From the NCBI GenBank assembly GCA_013180625.2, contig SNVD02009547.1:330367-394366 (forward strand): a stretch of 64,000 bases of DNA, in the 5' to 3' direction. Source of the stretch: Boswellia sacra. Taxonomy: Eukaryota; Streptophyta; Magnoliopsida; Sapindales; Burseraceae. The notes under the pieces were generated by a model. That model saw only the letters and a list, made by a program, of their open reading frames with translations. It was not told where the DNA came from and did not search any database. The translations under genes and the position numbers were made by a program. Each line of letters starts with the position of its first letter. Positions within the stretch are counted from its first letter, which is position 1. Below, one piece after another: positions 46,687-58,585 of the stretch.

Positions 46687-47640
46687 ATAAGTTCACATGG
46701 TTCTAATTCATTCATGCCTTAGTCCTTCAAAAATCCTTAGATTGTTGCACATGGATCTCATGAGTCCAATGCAAGTTCAAAGCATTTTGGGTAAAAGATA
46801 TTTGTTATGTGTGTTGATGACTATTCTAGATATACTTAGATTGATTTTGTTAAAGAGAAATCTAATTCATTTTAAGTATTTAGAAACCGTTGTTTCAGGT
46901 TGGAAACTGAGCAAAATAGAAACATTTGGAAGGATAGTTAGAATTAGAAATAACCATGGTAAGGAATTTAAGAATGAAAGCTCTACAGACTTTTATAAAC
47001 TTCATGGCATTGCTCATGAGTTTTATGCACCAAAGACTCCAGAGCAGAATGGAATGGTTAAGAGAAAGAATAGAACATTGCAGAAGATGGCAAGGGTGAT
47101 GCTGTATAGCAAAAAGCTCACAAAGAGGCTTCAAGCAGAAGCTTTCAATACTGCATGTTATATGATCAACAAGGTGTTCTAAGGCCTGGAACAAGTCAAA
47201 CCCTTATGAGCTACTTTGTGTTTGGTTACAGTTGCTATCTACTCAATAATAAAGGGTAGCTTGGAAAATTTGATGTAAAGAGTGATGATGGGATGTTTTT
47301 AGGCCATTCATTAAATAGAAAAGCTTATAAGGTGTACAATTTGAGAACTGAAACAATTATGGAGTCCCCTAATGTTGTTTTTGATGATCTCAATGATTTT
47401 GTAGAATTTTCATAGGAAGAGATGATAGAAAGTTTCTCAAAGTTAGTTGATGGAACAAATCTAGAAATTGTAGAAATGACAGTTCCAGTCACATTCGGAA
47501 AAACCAGTGAAGTCAGGATAGACAGAACTACCATGTCTGATAGCACATATTTAAGCAGAAAAGAATTGAGGGATGATTCCAACAACGAAGACCACCGTTC
47601 CACTACCCCCTACACATAAACACACACATACACACAAATT
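46687..47640 (+). pseudogene. pol: Sirevirus-like integrase, continued after the nested insertion
   Basis: ILRLLHMDLMSPMQVQSILG opens the core domain. The 46697-47182 frame continues with RIRNNHGKEFKNESSTDFYK (second catalytic Asp position reads N in NNHG) and TPEQNGMVKRKNRTLQKMAR, which carries the catalytic Glu region (normally NGVVERKNRT, here MVKRKN, so Glu is replaced by Lys). 47270-47400 holds the C-terminal part. Shifts and stops throughout. Confidence 0.8.
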
Positions 47641-47734
47641 GGATGCAAAAAGCACATCTCACTACCTTAGTCATTGGAAGCCTTGAAGGAGGTATAAAAA
47701 CAAGGAGTAAGTTGAAAATACGTTGAGTTTTACT

Positions 47735-48418
47735 TGTTATGTTTCTTTGATTGAACCCAAAAATGTCTATGAAGCTCTTAAAGATGATGCTTAAATTCAA
47801 GCAATGCAAGAAGAGCTTAGTCGATTTGAAAAGAATGATGTTTGGATTTTAGTGTCGAGTTTTGAAAACTCAAATGTGATAGGAATTAAATGGATTTTAG
47901 AAACAAGAGTGATGAAAATGGTCAAGTGGTTAGACATAAAACTGGCTAGTTGCTCAAGGCTATACTCAAATTAAGGGAATTGATTTTGATGAGACTTTTG
48001 CTTCAGTAGCTAGGCTAGAATCAATCAGACTATTACTTTCCATTGCTTGTTTACTCAACTTTAAGCTTTATCAAATGGATGTTAAGACAACCTTTTTGAA
48101 TGGCATCCTTAATAAAGAAGCTTTTGTTCAGCAACCAAAGGGTTTTGTGAATCCAAAACATCCAAGCTATGTATAAACTGACAAAGGCATTATATGGATT
48201 GAAATAAGCTCCAAGAGCTTGGTATAAGAGGTTAACAACCTTTCTTTCTACTAAAGGATATACTAGAGGGAGTAATGATAAAATTTGTTCATAAAACATG
48301 TTTCTAGCTATATTATTGTGGGTCAAATTTATGTGGATGACATTGTGTTTGGTTCTACTCAAGAAAACAAAACTAAGGGGTTTGTTGAGTTTATGTAGGG
48401 TGAATTTGAGATGAGTAT
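47735..48418 (+). pseudogene. pol: Sirevirus-like reverse transcriptase, first part
   Basis: Broken frames encode the N-terminal half of copia reverse transcriptase: IQAMQEELSRFEKNDVWI near 47790, then GIDFDETFASVARLESIRLL near 47977 and [20 protein letters not shown] near 48062, and IYVDDIVFGSTQ near 48325 (catalytic YVDD). The solo LTR at 48419 splits the gene after FEMS, and the reading resumes at 50521. Confidence 0.85.
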
Positions 48419-50520
48419 TGTAAAGCCCATAAGTTTCATCAACAAAAGGCTAGCCCAAACTAATGGGATAATTACCCCATCTCCTAACCCAGCCCATCAT
48501 TTCTTTCTTGATTTAATTGCGATTGACTCGAATTAGAAACAAATTAGAAGAGGTAGGCAGAGAGGGGGAGACGTGAGAAGGGGGAAGAAAGCAAGAGAAG
48601 TTTTTGATTTTCTAAGGATTTTGACATCCTATTGAGGTAATTCTTTCATCTCCTAGCTTATTTAGATTTTATATCTTAAATTCTACCATTAGATTAGTAT
48701 TAGAAATTTATTATTTGACATTTGGAGAATTTTTAGGGTGATAATCTAGAGAGAGAAACAGAATTCCATGAAATTTTTAGGCTTGACTTTCTTTTATTTT
48801 GATGCGAATTTGATATTTCCTTATTCAATTAGATGAATTAGTGAGTATTTGGTATTATACCCATTTAATCCATTTTACCCAATTTTCACCTAATTTCGAA
48901 TTTTTAAATTTTCTTTTTAGATATATATTTTTATGAAAATTAGTAATATTACTAGCCATTTTTAATTCTAGGAAGCAGCAATTGATAGATTTATAATAGT
49001 TTATTTCATTAAGATTCCCATAAGTAGAAATTTTAGAAATTTGGCTTAGCTATATATTTTGGTGCTATTTGAGAATTTTCATTCAATTTTCCATTAGTTG
49101 GTACTGTATTTCCAATTCCGGATCCAAATTTGTTAGAAGAAGTGGGAGCCACACGAATAACTTAACAAGCTAATGAGTGTAAAAAATATGATTTTACAAA
49201 GATTTTAAATATGATTCAAATTTCTCTTTTTATACACGTTAGAAGAGATTTATTATGTTTAGTAAATTTACTTTTAATTGTTTTACCAAGTATATTTGAT
49301 GAATTATCAAATGTTGTTATTAGATTTCTAGAAAGAATTGTTTAATAGTATGGAAATTTTAAAGTACAGTTAGTTTCCAAAATATCTTAAATAAAGATAT
49401 AATTCAAAAGAAAGAAGAAGATTTTATGTTTTACTAAGCTAGTATCCCATACAAATAGTTAATAGATTACTCAGACAGTGATACAAATAGATATCTTTGG
49501 GACTCATTCAGACACACATAAAGGCTTTGCTTAGTGTGATATGGACATTTTAGCCCTTTGGGGGCAGCTCTTCGCATGTGTATGACTAGTATAGAGAGTT
49601 GTTCTAGCTATGCGATCCTAGCCCCGCCAGGTTAGATCAACTAGATTAGATGGGTACTTGATTAGTTAAAATTATTATGTAAAAAAATTATATTATGAAT
49701 GGATTTCATGAGATTGAGAAACTTATTTTATTTATTGAAATTATGAATGTCAAATATAATTAGAAATGTTTTAGAACATTTTTATATTAACAGTTAGCTT
49801 ATGTAAAATGTATTATGAAAGAGTTAAAGATTTATTCTTCATTATGTATCAATTTTACTGGTTCTTTAAAGAGTTTTAGTAGAGATTACATTTTAAATGT
49901 TAAATGCTATTATGCAGTATCTTTATGAAATTCTAAAATTTATTTTAGAATGTCTCTATCCCCACCCACTAAGATTTTTACTCACCCTCCTTTTTCTTGT
50001 AAAATCCCTTTCTCCCAAGAGATTGCAATGTTCAGTCAATACACAGCTAGTGGCTTGAGGTTGGCAACTTGATGATGTTTAGATAGATTTTGTTGTATAT
50101 ATATTTAGATACTACATGTATATAATGTATATTATGTACTTTTTGTTTAGAACCTTTTACTTATAAGTCATGCATAAGTTTTAAGAAAACGTTGCTTTTA
50201 ACTCCTTTTTTTGTAAATTTTGAAACGTAAAGTAATTATGTTTGAGGCCAGAGACCATGATTTTGTTATGATGGTTGTTTGTAAAATAAATGTTTTATTA
50301 GAAAATTTTGGGTTATAAAAGAGAAATTGGTGGCATTTATAAATAATATTTTGAAGTGTTTTATTTTGTGTATTTGGTAAAGGGTTTAGTCTAAAAATAT
50401 AGGGGATATTTTGCCAAATTTTTTTTAAAATTTTCCTTTAGAAAGAATTAATGTATTCAAAGTTAGAAGTGTACAATTTTAGGCACAATTCGCATATGTA
50501 GCAAGGGGCGGGTCGTGTTG
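48419..50520. repeat. Solo LTR, family A copy 2
   Basis: A 2102-bp block from TGTAAAGCCCATAAG to GGGGCGGGTCGTGTTG is inserted into reverse transcriptase. The flanks AGTAT (48414-48418) and CGTAT (50521-50525) form a 5-bp duplication with one mismatch, and coding sequence resumes exactly in frame across it (FEMS then MVGELTFFLGLQV). It matches 25250-27393 over its length. No internal region is present. Confidence 0.85.
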
Positions 50521-51340
50521 CGTATGGTAGGTGAGCTTACTTTCTTTCTAGGTCTCCAAGTTAAGCAACTTGATGATGGAATCTTTATTTCACAAATTAA
50601 GTATGCTAAAAAATTGGTAAAGAAGTTTGAGTTGGACAAAGCTAAACTAATGAGAACACCTATTACTACTAATCTCAAATTGTCAAGAGATAATGTAGCT
50701 AATGTTGTGGATCGGAGTCTATACAAAAGCATAATTGGAAGTCTCTTGTACCTCATAGCCAATAGACCTAATATCAGCTTCAATATTGGTCCGTGTGCTC
50801 GGTCATGTTTGAAAGGACAACACCTTGCTGCAGTCAAAAGAATTATCAAGTACGTTCATGGGATAGCAGATTTTGGAATTTTGTTTTCAAAAGACACATA
50901 TTCATGTCCTGTAGGTTATAATGATGCTAATGGGATTGGGAATGTAGATGACTGAAAAAGCACTACAAGAGTTTGTTTTTACCTTGGGAATAATCTAGTT
51001 GCTTGGCATAGCAAGAAACAAAATTCAATTTCTTTGTCAATTGTAAAGGCTGAGTATACTGCAACTAATAAGTTGTTGCACACAATTTTTATGGATGAAA
51101 TAGATGTTAAATGACTTGCTATTAATCAAGAATTCATGACAATATTTTGTGATAACACTAGTGCAATCAACATCTCTAAAAATCTAGTGTAACACTTAAG
51201 AACTAAACATATAGACATAAGATATCATTTCATTAAAGCTGGTTGAATCTAAAATAATCCACATTGAGCATATTTCAATTGAGAATTAATTAGCTGACTT
51301 GTTTACCAAAGCAGAGACTCAACAAGGTTTGAAAAGCTGA
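50521..51340 (+). pseudogene. pol: Sirevirus-like reverse transcriptase end and RNase H
   Basis: The frame 50515-50955 contains GELTFFLGLQVKQLDDGIFI, YKSIIGSLLYLIANRPNISF and KRIIKYVHGIADFGILFS, the end of reverse transcriptase and the connection. After a TGA, RNase H pieces follow (RVCFYLGNNLVAWHSKKQNS near 50970, then NTSAINISKN near 51163). It ends near 51340 with the usual ADLFTKAET-like tail. Several stops are present. Confidence 0.85.
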
Positions 51341-52191
51341 GAAAAGCCATTGGCCTTTTTCAGTTATCTGAGTGATTTCTGTGTGCAATTATGATAGGGG
51401 TATCTGAAGCATCATAAGGTAAGTTTTAACGTATTATATTATGAGTTGTTTTTTAATGTTGTTTAATTGAATGAAATATAATATTCAATCACCTATATGT
51501 GATAAGTGAAAGCCATTCATTGAGTGCAATTTATTTGTATTTCAGAGATATGTCTAGATTGCCCTTTCAATTGAAAAAAGGCTACCACCATACATGTGTG
51601 AAGCTACTATATTTTTGCCTTAAACCATTGAGATTAATCTTTGTACATTTCAGAGATATGCTAAGGTTGATAACTTACTGTGTGTTGTGCAAAATAAAGA
51701 AAAATCAGACAGCATTTTAGTTGATTAATTAAGTGTTATTCAACTCTAAAAGTATAATTTGTTAAAAGAGTGATACGATGTCAAGATACTTATGTTCAGT
51801 TACATTTATATACTTGTGTGAATGTGTGTTAAATTTTTATTTAAGTCAACTTTTAAAATTCTTGTAATTTGTCCAAGTGTCATAGGAAGCCATGTCAGCC
51901 TTGTAGATTTGAAAGTTGAGATTTTGTACAAGTGGCAGAAGTACACAATTTTTAATCAAGCTCATTAATACATATTAATTTGAGTAATTGTGATAAGAAT
52001 TACAAATATTTGAAATTCAAAAATCAAATTTTAAGGGGGAGATTGCAATTTTATTATCCTAAATCTTGTTAGGTATTTTTGGTTAAAAACCTTTCATATT
52101 TCCTGTTTCATTCTCATTGCTAACAAGTGCAAAGTCAATCTCCAAAAGCTATGCTAGGGGTTCATTATATCTGAGATTTCAGCATTCAAGA
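51341..52191 (+). other. Region between pol and the env-like frame, with an internal purine tract
   Basis: No gene is recognised. AAGGGGGAGATTG at 52033-52045 resembles the purine tract before the 3' LTR (54373-54383), a feature known from Sirevirus elements. Confidence 0.55.
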
Positions 52192-54057
52192 ATGGCTTCC
52201 AAGCTCAAATCGTAGTTAAGATAGACTCAACCAACTGAAGAGGAATCTTCGTCACATGAGACAGCACCAGAGGTGTCTTATGCACATGAAACTCAAGAAA
52301 CTAATCTAGAAGACAATACTTCTCAAGATTCTCTAGAAAAATCCAGTTCACAATCTGATGAAGATAATGATCTAGTTGAAAGCAATGATGTTGATGTACC
52401 AGTGAACTAGTTACTTGATTTCTATCCACTTGATGAGACATTTGGTTCTGCTTTGATAATCATATATCCTTTTGTGAGATTCTCAAGGAGAGGTTTGTTA
52501 AGATTGAATGTTTTGCTCACTACAATCTTGAAGAGATTCTGCAAGAAAGAAGCTGGGTAAAATTGGTAACCAATTTCCAACTCCCCGTTTTTACTTTAAT
52601 TCAGGAATTTTATGCCAATATTGAGGACAATATCAATGATTCTAGCCATATTAGGTATCACACTGTGTATTATAGAGGAAAGAACATACATTTCTCACCA
52701 AATGTGATTAATGATTATCTAGAAATTCATAGGGGCAAGAAAAATGCAACTGACAGTGTGACAATGGCCATGAATGTGATTGCGAAGGAGTTAATTGGCA
52801 AAAAAGGAAAAGTGAAAAATCAGATTCTTCAAACCTTGTTAACACCTACGTATAGTGTGTTTAACAAGATAGCTAGGTATAATTAGACACCTTCAACTTA
52901 TCGGATAACTATTAGTGTTGATAGGGATGAATTTTTGTATTGTTTTGGTTTGGAGAAAGAGATTAACGTAGGCAAATGGATGTATGATTACATCATTTTT
53001 GTTGTAAAGAACCATTCTCTTAGGTTGCCTTATCCTTGTTTGATTATAAGAATTTTAATGAAGAATGGTGTTCAACTTGGCCCAAATGAAATAATTGAAT
53101 CTATAGAGTTACCTCTCACTGCTGGTTTTATGAAAAGAATAAAAGGGGAGTCAAGACAAGTTGTTGATAATGAAGATGTTGAGGATGATGAGGTTAATGA
53201 AGAAGAAGAAGAAGAGGAAGAGGAAGTTCAAATTCCTACAAAAAAGCCTAGAGTGACCAACAAGGCTTCAATGAAAGAATTGTAGAAATCTTTACTTACA
53301 GTGGCTATTGATATTTCTTCTATTTTGTAGCAACAATAGTTGATTCTTGCTAATCAACAAAATTTTATCACCAAGCAAGAAGTACAAGAAACCAAGATTC
53401 AAACTCTGTTTGATTTTTTTAGCACATAAGAACCTGCATTTGTGCCATCTTCTTCAACAGAGGAGGAACCAAAACCTGAACATAATCAAGCTGATCTTAA
53501 TCCTAAGGTTCCTCATTCTACTACAACAGGACAACACCTTGCACATTCTGACCAACTATCAACAGAAAATATTTCTTTAGCTGAACTAGAACCACAATCT
53601 CCACATGAGCATTCATCTTAGAAAGAATCTTCATCAGATTCTACAGTCAAGTCTACTGATTCTCCACCTACAGCACATCAATCTTCTCAGATTGAAATTG
53701 AAAAAGTCATCCCTGCTACAGCTACTGATGTTATTCCAGATGTTGATGTAACTCTGGCTAAAGCTGCTAGATCCCTGCTGGTTATGTCTAATAAATCTGA
53801 GACTAGTGCTGAAAAGATAGCAAGGCAAATTCAAGAAACCTTTGATGTTATTACATATTCTTCTTTTGAGAATTTCGAGCAGCAAACACCTTCCACAACT
53901 CTATGGTATAAAATTACTGTTGGTAGCAGAGGAAAACCTTGGCTCCAAAAAGGATTTTTACGGAGATCTAGCAGGAATCAAAAGTGATCAGCTTTGGAAC
54001 TTTGTGAAGAAAAAAGGAGTAGATAGAAGGTTAGTACCAAAATGGGAGTTTGATTAA
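52192..54057 (+). pseudogene. Env-like third region of the Sirevirus-like element
   Basis: From the ATG at 52192 a frame interrupted by several stops runs to TAA at 54057. Parts include a Glu/Ser-rich leader (SDEDNDLVESNDVDV), FYANIEDNINDSSHIRYHTV and YYRGKNIHFSPNVINDYLEI (52563-52886), a Glu-rich run (NEEEEEEEEEVQIPTKKPR, near 53198) and a C-terminal LQKGFLRRSSRN. This matches the extra frame of Sirevirus elements and the plant transposon domain family (Transposase_32 in Pfam, from memory). No convincing signal peptide or membrane anchor is visible, so the env label is by position only. Confidence 0.65.
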
Positions 54058-54372
54058 GGTACAATGGAGATTTTTTTTTGGTTGTTGATATATTTACTGC
54101 TGCTTGCATTAATGATAGAAAATACTTGAAGTTGTTATAGCTTGTTACTGCTTACTTTTGTTATTTGTTGAACTTTGTTTAAATTTCTGTTATCTATTTT
54201 CTATGTGTCTTGAACCTTTCATGAACTTGTAGCAACTACAAATGATATTTTCAGTGTTTTGGTGTTTTCAGTTTGCAAGTTATTGTTTCTGCACTTTATG
54301 CAGCCATTTCAACTTGTTTTCTGTAGGTCTATATTTTGTTTTGATAGTTGTGTGTTCTTCTTACAAAATGTT

Positions 54373-54383
54373 AAAGGGGGAGA
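54373..54383 (+). other. Polypurine tract of the Sirevirus-like element
   Basis: AAAGGGGGAGA directly precedes the 3' LTR and would prime plus-strand DNA synthesis. Confidence 0.88.
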
Positions 54384-54384
54384 T

Positions 54385-55233
54385 TATTAGGATCATGCCA
54401 TGTGTCAGCGTAAGCAACATACTGAGTTGGCAATTTTTGAGAAAAACAAGAAAACATAATCATTTTACTATTTTATATATTTACTGTTTTGAATATTTCC
54501 TATTTGATTATTTCCTATTTAACTGTCTTCAGTTAGGAATATTGTTACTAACCTTTGTTTCCAGAATTGGTTTTCAAATTAGGAAAGTTATTTATTTAAC
54601 TTAACTTTAGGAATAGTTGATTATCCTATTCATGCATTGAATGTCCTATTGATAGATTGCTTTCCTAGAATTCGTTCTATGCAAGTTTAGGAAGCAAATC
54701 AAGTAATCTTTCTAGAATAATGAGAAGCTGGACGTGCAGTGTATAAAGTCTAACATTATTGAAGTCCATTAGTTACTTTTTGGCAAGTTATTTTGCGTAC
54801 TACTTCATAAAGCTTTATTGTTTTATTAGCTTGCATTTATGGTTTGTCTTCAAGAGCATTTGTAGAATACTCAAGTGAGTTTGAGTTATTCACCAGGGGA
54901 AGTTGTAATGTGTTAAGGAGGGTCTTAATAGGGGTCATGAAGTGCCGCAAGGTTTAGAAAGTTGGTTCACTATAGTTAAAGTTCCTGGAGAGAATGTTGG
55001 TTACAAAGAAGAGAGGGTGAGTGAGACAGGGGTTCTTTACTATTGTAAATCCATATAGTTTGTAAGCCTAAATAACTTAATGAATTGGGGTTTAGCTGGT
55101 CGTGGATATAAGTTGGTGTAGAGCCAAAACACGTAAAATTTGCTATGCACTTTTACTTCCTTGTTGTTTACGTTTTACTTAACTGCATACGTATGTGTCT
55201 AATGTAACTATATCCATGGCTTCTAAACTTACA
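54385..55233 (+). repeat. 3' LTR of the Sirevirus-like element
   Basis: 849 bp, TATTAGGATCATGCC to CTAAACTTACA, partner of 37334-38179, followed by the TTTAT duplication. Confidence 0.92.
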
Positions 55234-55238
55234 TTTAT

Positions 55239-57146
55239 TTTGACATATTTTAGAAAATTATATACCTTTAGATTATATATCTCTTTCAATTCTATCAATA
55301 GCAGTGATCTCTTTATAGTTTTTTCATTAGTAATTATGTATTTTCGTTTTAATATTTGTGGAAATTTTTTTTGAGAAATTAGTTAAAAATTATAAAATAT
55401 ATATTCTCAATATTTAAACTATTAAATATTTATCATACATTAACTAAAAATGAGCAGCAAATAATCTATAAATTTTACCAATGTTGTCCATTCTTAAAAA
55501 TTGAATGGGACAATAATATTTTAAAATATTTCACTATAAGACACCGTCATTGCCGCGGGGCGTCCAGGCACAAAAAATGTAGGCATGGACACAATCCTAA
55601 ATTTTGCAATCATTGCTGCGAGGTCTCCAGTCGCTAGGCATGCAGGCACGGACACAACCCTAACTATCGCAGTCATTGACTCTACTGTGATTGCCACTAC
55701 TCCATAGAAGTTTCAGGCACAAGTAATAGAGATATGGTGGGCAACATTTGTCAGATACGAGGTCATTGGAGGAGTGAATTGTAATCGTTAACATCAAGAT
55801 CAAAGATTCGACGGCTACCATGGACGGCTAAGTCAAGAAACTTACCCTTGTGACTCAAGAACAGTTCAAAACACTCCTGGAGAATCAACAAGCCGTAATG
55901 CAATATCTCAACAAAGCATGAGAGCTTTAATTATCTATCCACAACTATTTGAACAACTCTTTAATGATGAGAAATGTTTATATTGGGCAACAACGCATGA
56001 AAGCTTTAATTATCTGTCCATAACTATTTGAACTGCTCATTAACATATGAGCGCAGGGTCTGACCTTGAAGGATAAAAAATAATAATAATAACAAGTAGC
56101 TTTTTTTAAAAAAAGGGAATCCTCTCAAATTTTATTGATGAAAAAGATTTAATCACAGGTATAAGGTTTAACTCTCTTACATAGGATAAAATAAAAAGTC
56201 CTAAATACTATAAAAAGTTAAAATATAAATTCCTAACACCTAATAATATAATAATACTAAAATAACCCAAAATAAAGTAGTCCAAATATAATATAAATGA
56301 AGCATGAAAATTACACAAAAATAAACAATCTAAAAAATTTAATGGCCATTATGCACTCCCAAGTCAAGAAACTTATGCATGTTATTCAAGAACATTTCAG
56401 GACTCTGTTGGAAAGTCAAAAAGGCATGAACTATCTTAACAACGTGGAGAAACCTTCAATTATCTGTCTACAACTGTTGAACAGCTCTTTAATGATGAGA
56501 GAGATTTATATTCGACATATTAATCTGGGATCTGGGTGTTGTCTGGTACAAAGTCCTGACAAGTGTTGCCCAATAGAAACCATGCAGACAATTTTTAGAT
56601 AATGTAGCATATAGCAGTTATATTTGTGAATAAGGTTCTATTCACTTTTACTTTGATTGCAACCATAGCGATCCAGCCTTGTGCGCTCTCTTTTATGGAA
56701 AGATATGTTTCCTAAGTATTATGCAACTTGTGTGAATACTTATGTAAAATTTGTTGATACTTTCTTTTATTATGTAAAATAGTTTGTGAAAATTAAAAAA
56801 TGTCCTAATTCAAAAAAAAAAAGCATTCCTGTTGGTTCTAGATGTGACATGTGCATTGCACATGAATAATTTGTCATCATGTGATAAAAACATTAAATAT
56901 AGATATTTTTCTAATCTCATTTATTTTATATAGATGTTTTGTATTAGGAGAATTTTAATTAAAATAGAATAAGTTTTGGTATGGTATCCTAGTTAAATAG
57001 GAATAAGTTTGGATTTTGTGTCCTAGTTGAAATAGGAAGTTTATATTTGTATTAATTATCTCTTATTAGATTAGGATATTATTTACGTATTCTAGTTTAC
57101 TTAGGAGAAGTATATTATTACTTCCTATAATGTTTGATTGTTATCC
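55239..57146. other. Spacer with two diverged copies of an unknown module
   Basis: 55855-56000 and 56385-56525 share an ordered sequence (for example CTCTTTAATGATGAGA and TTAATTATCT or TCAATTATCT), and a third partial copy lies at about 55995-56045. The plus strand can be read as SQVKKL followed by EQFKTLLENQQ or EHFRTLLESQK, like the coiled-coil leader of a gag-related frame. No family is recognised, and stops are frequent. The rest is AT-rich. Confidence 0.4.
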
Positions 57147-58570
57147 TGATGCGTTCGAAACTAGCAAGTATACTAGTCGCACAAGTAATAAAGTGATAAG
57201 TAAGATATCGTTCCCACGAGGATTGATTCTAATTGAATTTGTTATTTCCAGCAACAATAAACTAAACAGGGGGGATTTTTGTTGAATGCTTTACTAAATG
57301 AAATAAGAATGCAAGTAAAGAATAACAAAACAGAAAGTAAATTTGAATGAAAAATCAATGGGAGACACTTGGTTAAGGGTTCTTCTCTGCCACAAGATAT
57401 GAATTTGTGAATTAACATAGAATTGTAATCCAATTACAGCATTGAAGTTATCAACCGTAGATAACAACAAGCTCTGTTATCCCAATCTTTCCTTACTTTG
57501 TTGTTAAATAAAACAAGCTCTTTATTTAATCTCTATCCATTAAACAACCTAGAACAAGCTCTCTAAGTTTAATTCAATAGAAGCATTACGATGAGAAAGA
57601 TAGGTTGATCTAAGCAATAATCACACAAGTTCGGATTATTTAACCTAGGTTGTATTTTCCAATTGCAATCTCTGATCACAATTTTGCTACTAATGATTGG
57701 AAATTCATGACAATTACGGATCAAGATTTCTAATCTAGCAATAGACAACAACAGATTATATTCAGTTGGCCATTCCAAATACAATCAGTAAACAATCATA
57801 AGCATTAGATATGGGAAAATACAAGCAACTTCAATTAGAGAATTGGATAACAATTTCTTACACAATCAACTCACAAAATCCATATCAAGGGCTTTGAAAT
57901 CACCCTCAACCAATTCAGATTTAGTTACACATATTCAATCAGAATAACAAATACAATACAGAGAAATTCCAGAATTGAAAAGGAAAGAAAGAACTTAGCA
58001 AATTCTTTGAAAATCTTCTTTGTAGATGAATCTTCTTGGAATTGTAGTTCCTCCTCTTTCAAAATCTTCTTTCTCCTTCAAGAACTCCAAGGGATGAGAG
58101 AAATCCAGAAATGCAGCCTCCTCCCACGTTTTCCCCTCTTCAAGTTATGAAAATAAAACCCTAAAATGTGTTTAAATACTCTGCTACAGTGACTTGCTAC
58201 AGTGCCCCGTATTATACATGCTACAGTGACTTGTGGAATTATATTTCTATACATCTCACACTGTTTTGATTACAACTTTTGGTACACTGAATGGATTTAT
58301 AAACCGTAAATTTCTCCAGAAAATAGACTTCGAGAGCTTTCCAACGGTATATAACATGTCATCGGGTTCATTGTATATCAATACAATTAAATCCGAGAAG
58401 ATCACTGACTAGCAGAGGTGAAAATGAAGGGTTTTACTCCATTTTTGTGCAAGTTGCTCCAAAACTCCTACAAACATCAAAACCACACAAAAACATAAAA
58501 ATACCAAGGAATATAGCAAAGAAACATGGACGAATTGATATAAAAGTAATACATAAATAGACACCTATCA
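57147..58570 (-). repeat. 3' LTR of the gypsy element
   Basis: 1424 bp, TGATGCGTTCG to ACACCTATCA. It contains Tat-type LTR words such as GTTCCCACGAGGATTG near 57210. The purine tract abuts its right end. TATCC at 57142-57146 is the expected outer flank, but its partner is outside the window. Confidence 0.75.
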
Positions 58571-58585
58571 AATTCCCCCACACTT
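58571..58585 (-). other. Polypurine tract of the gypsy element
   Basis: On the minus strand AAGTGTGGGGGAATT directly precedes the LTR start TGATAGG. Similar AGTGTGGGGG words occur near 59181, 59305, 61500 and 61567. Confidence 0.8.

Larger units (their letters stand above)
37334..55233 (+). mobile_element. Sirevirus-like copia retrotransposon carrying two nested insertions
   Basis: Two matching LTRs (37334-38179 and 54385-55233) bound the element, with a perfect TTTAT duplication at 37329-37333 and 55234-55238. A primer-binding site TGGTATCAGAGC (38182-38193, initiator tRNA-Met) follows the 5' LTR, and a purine tract AAAGGGGGAGA (54373-54383) precedes the 3' LTR. Domains run gag, protease, integrase, reverse transcriptase, RNase H, then an env-like region, which is the copia order plus the Sirevirus extra frame. 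A copia element (40603-46686) and a solo LTR (48419-50520) interrupt it. All frames are broken. Confidence 0.92.

Noticed and set aside
50463..50849. 128-codon minus-strand frame
   Set aside because: It is the shadow of the Sirevirus-like reverse transcriptase on the plus strand.
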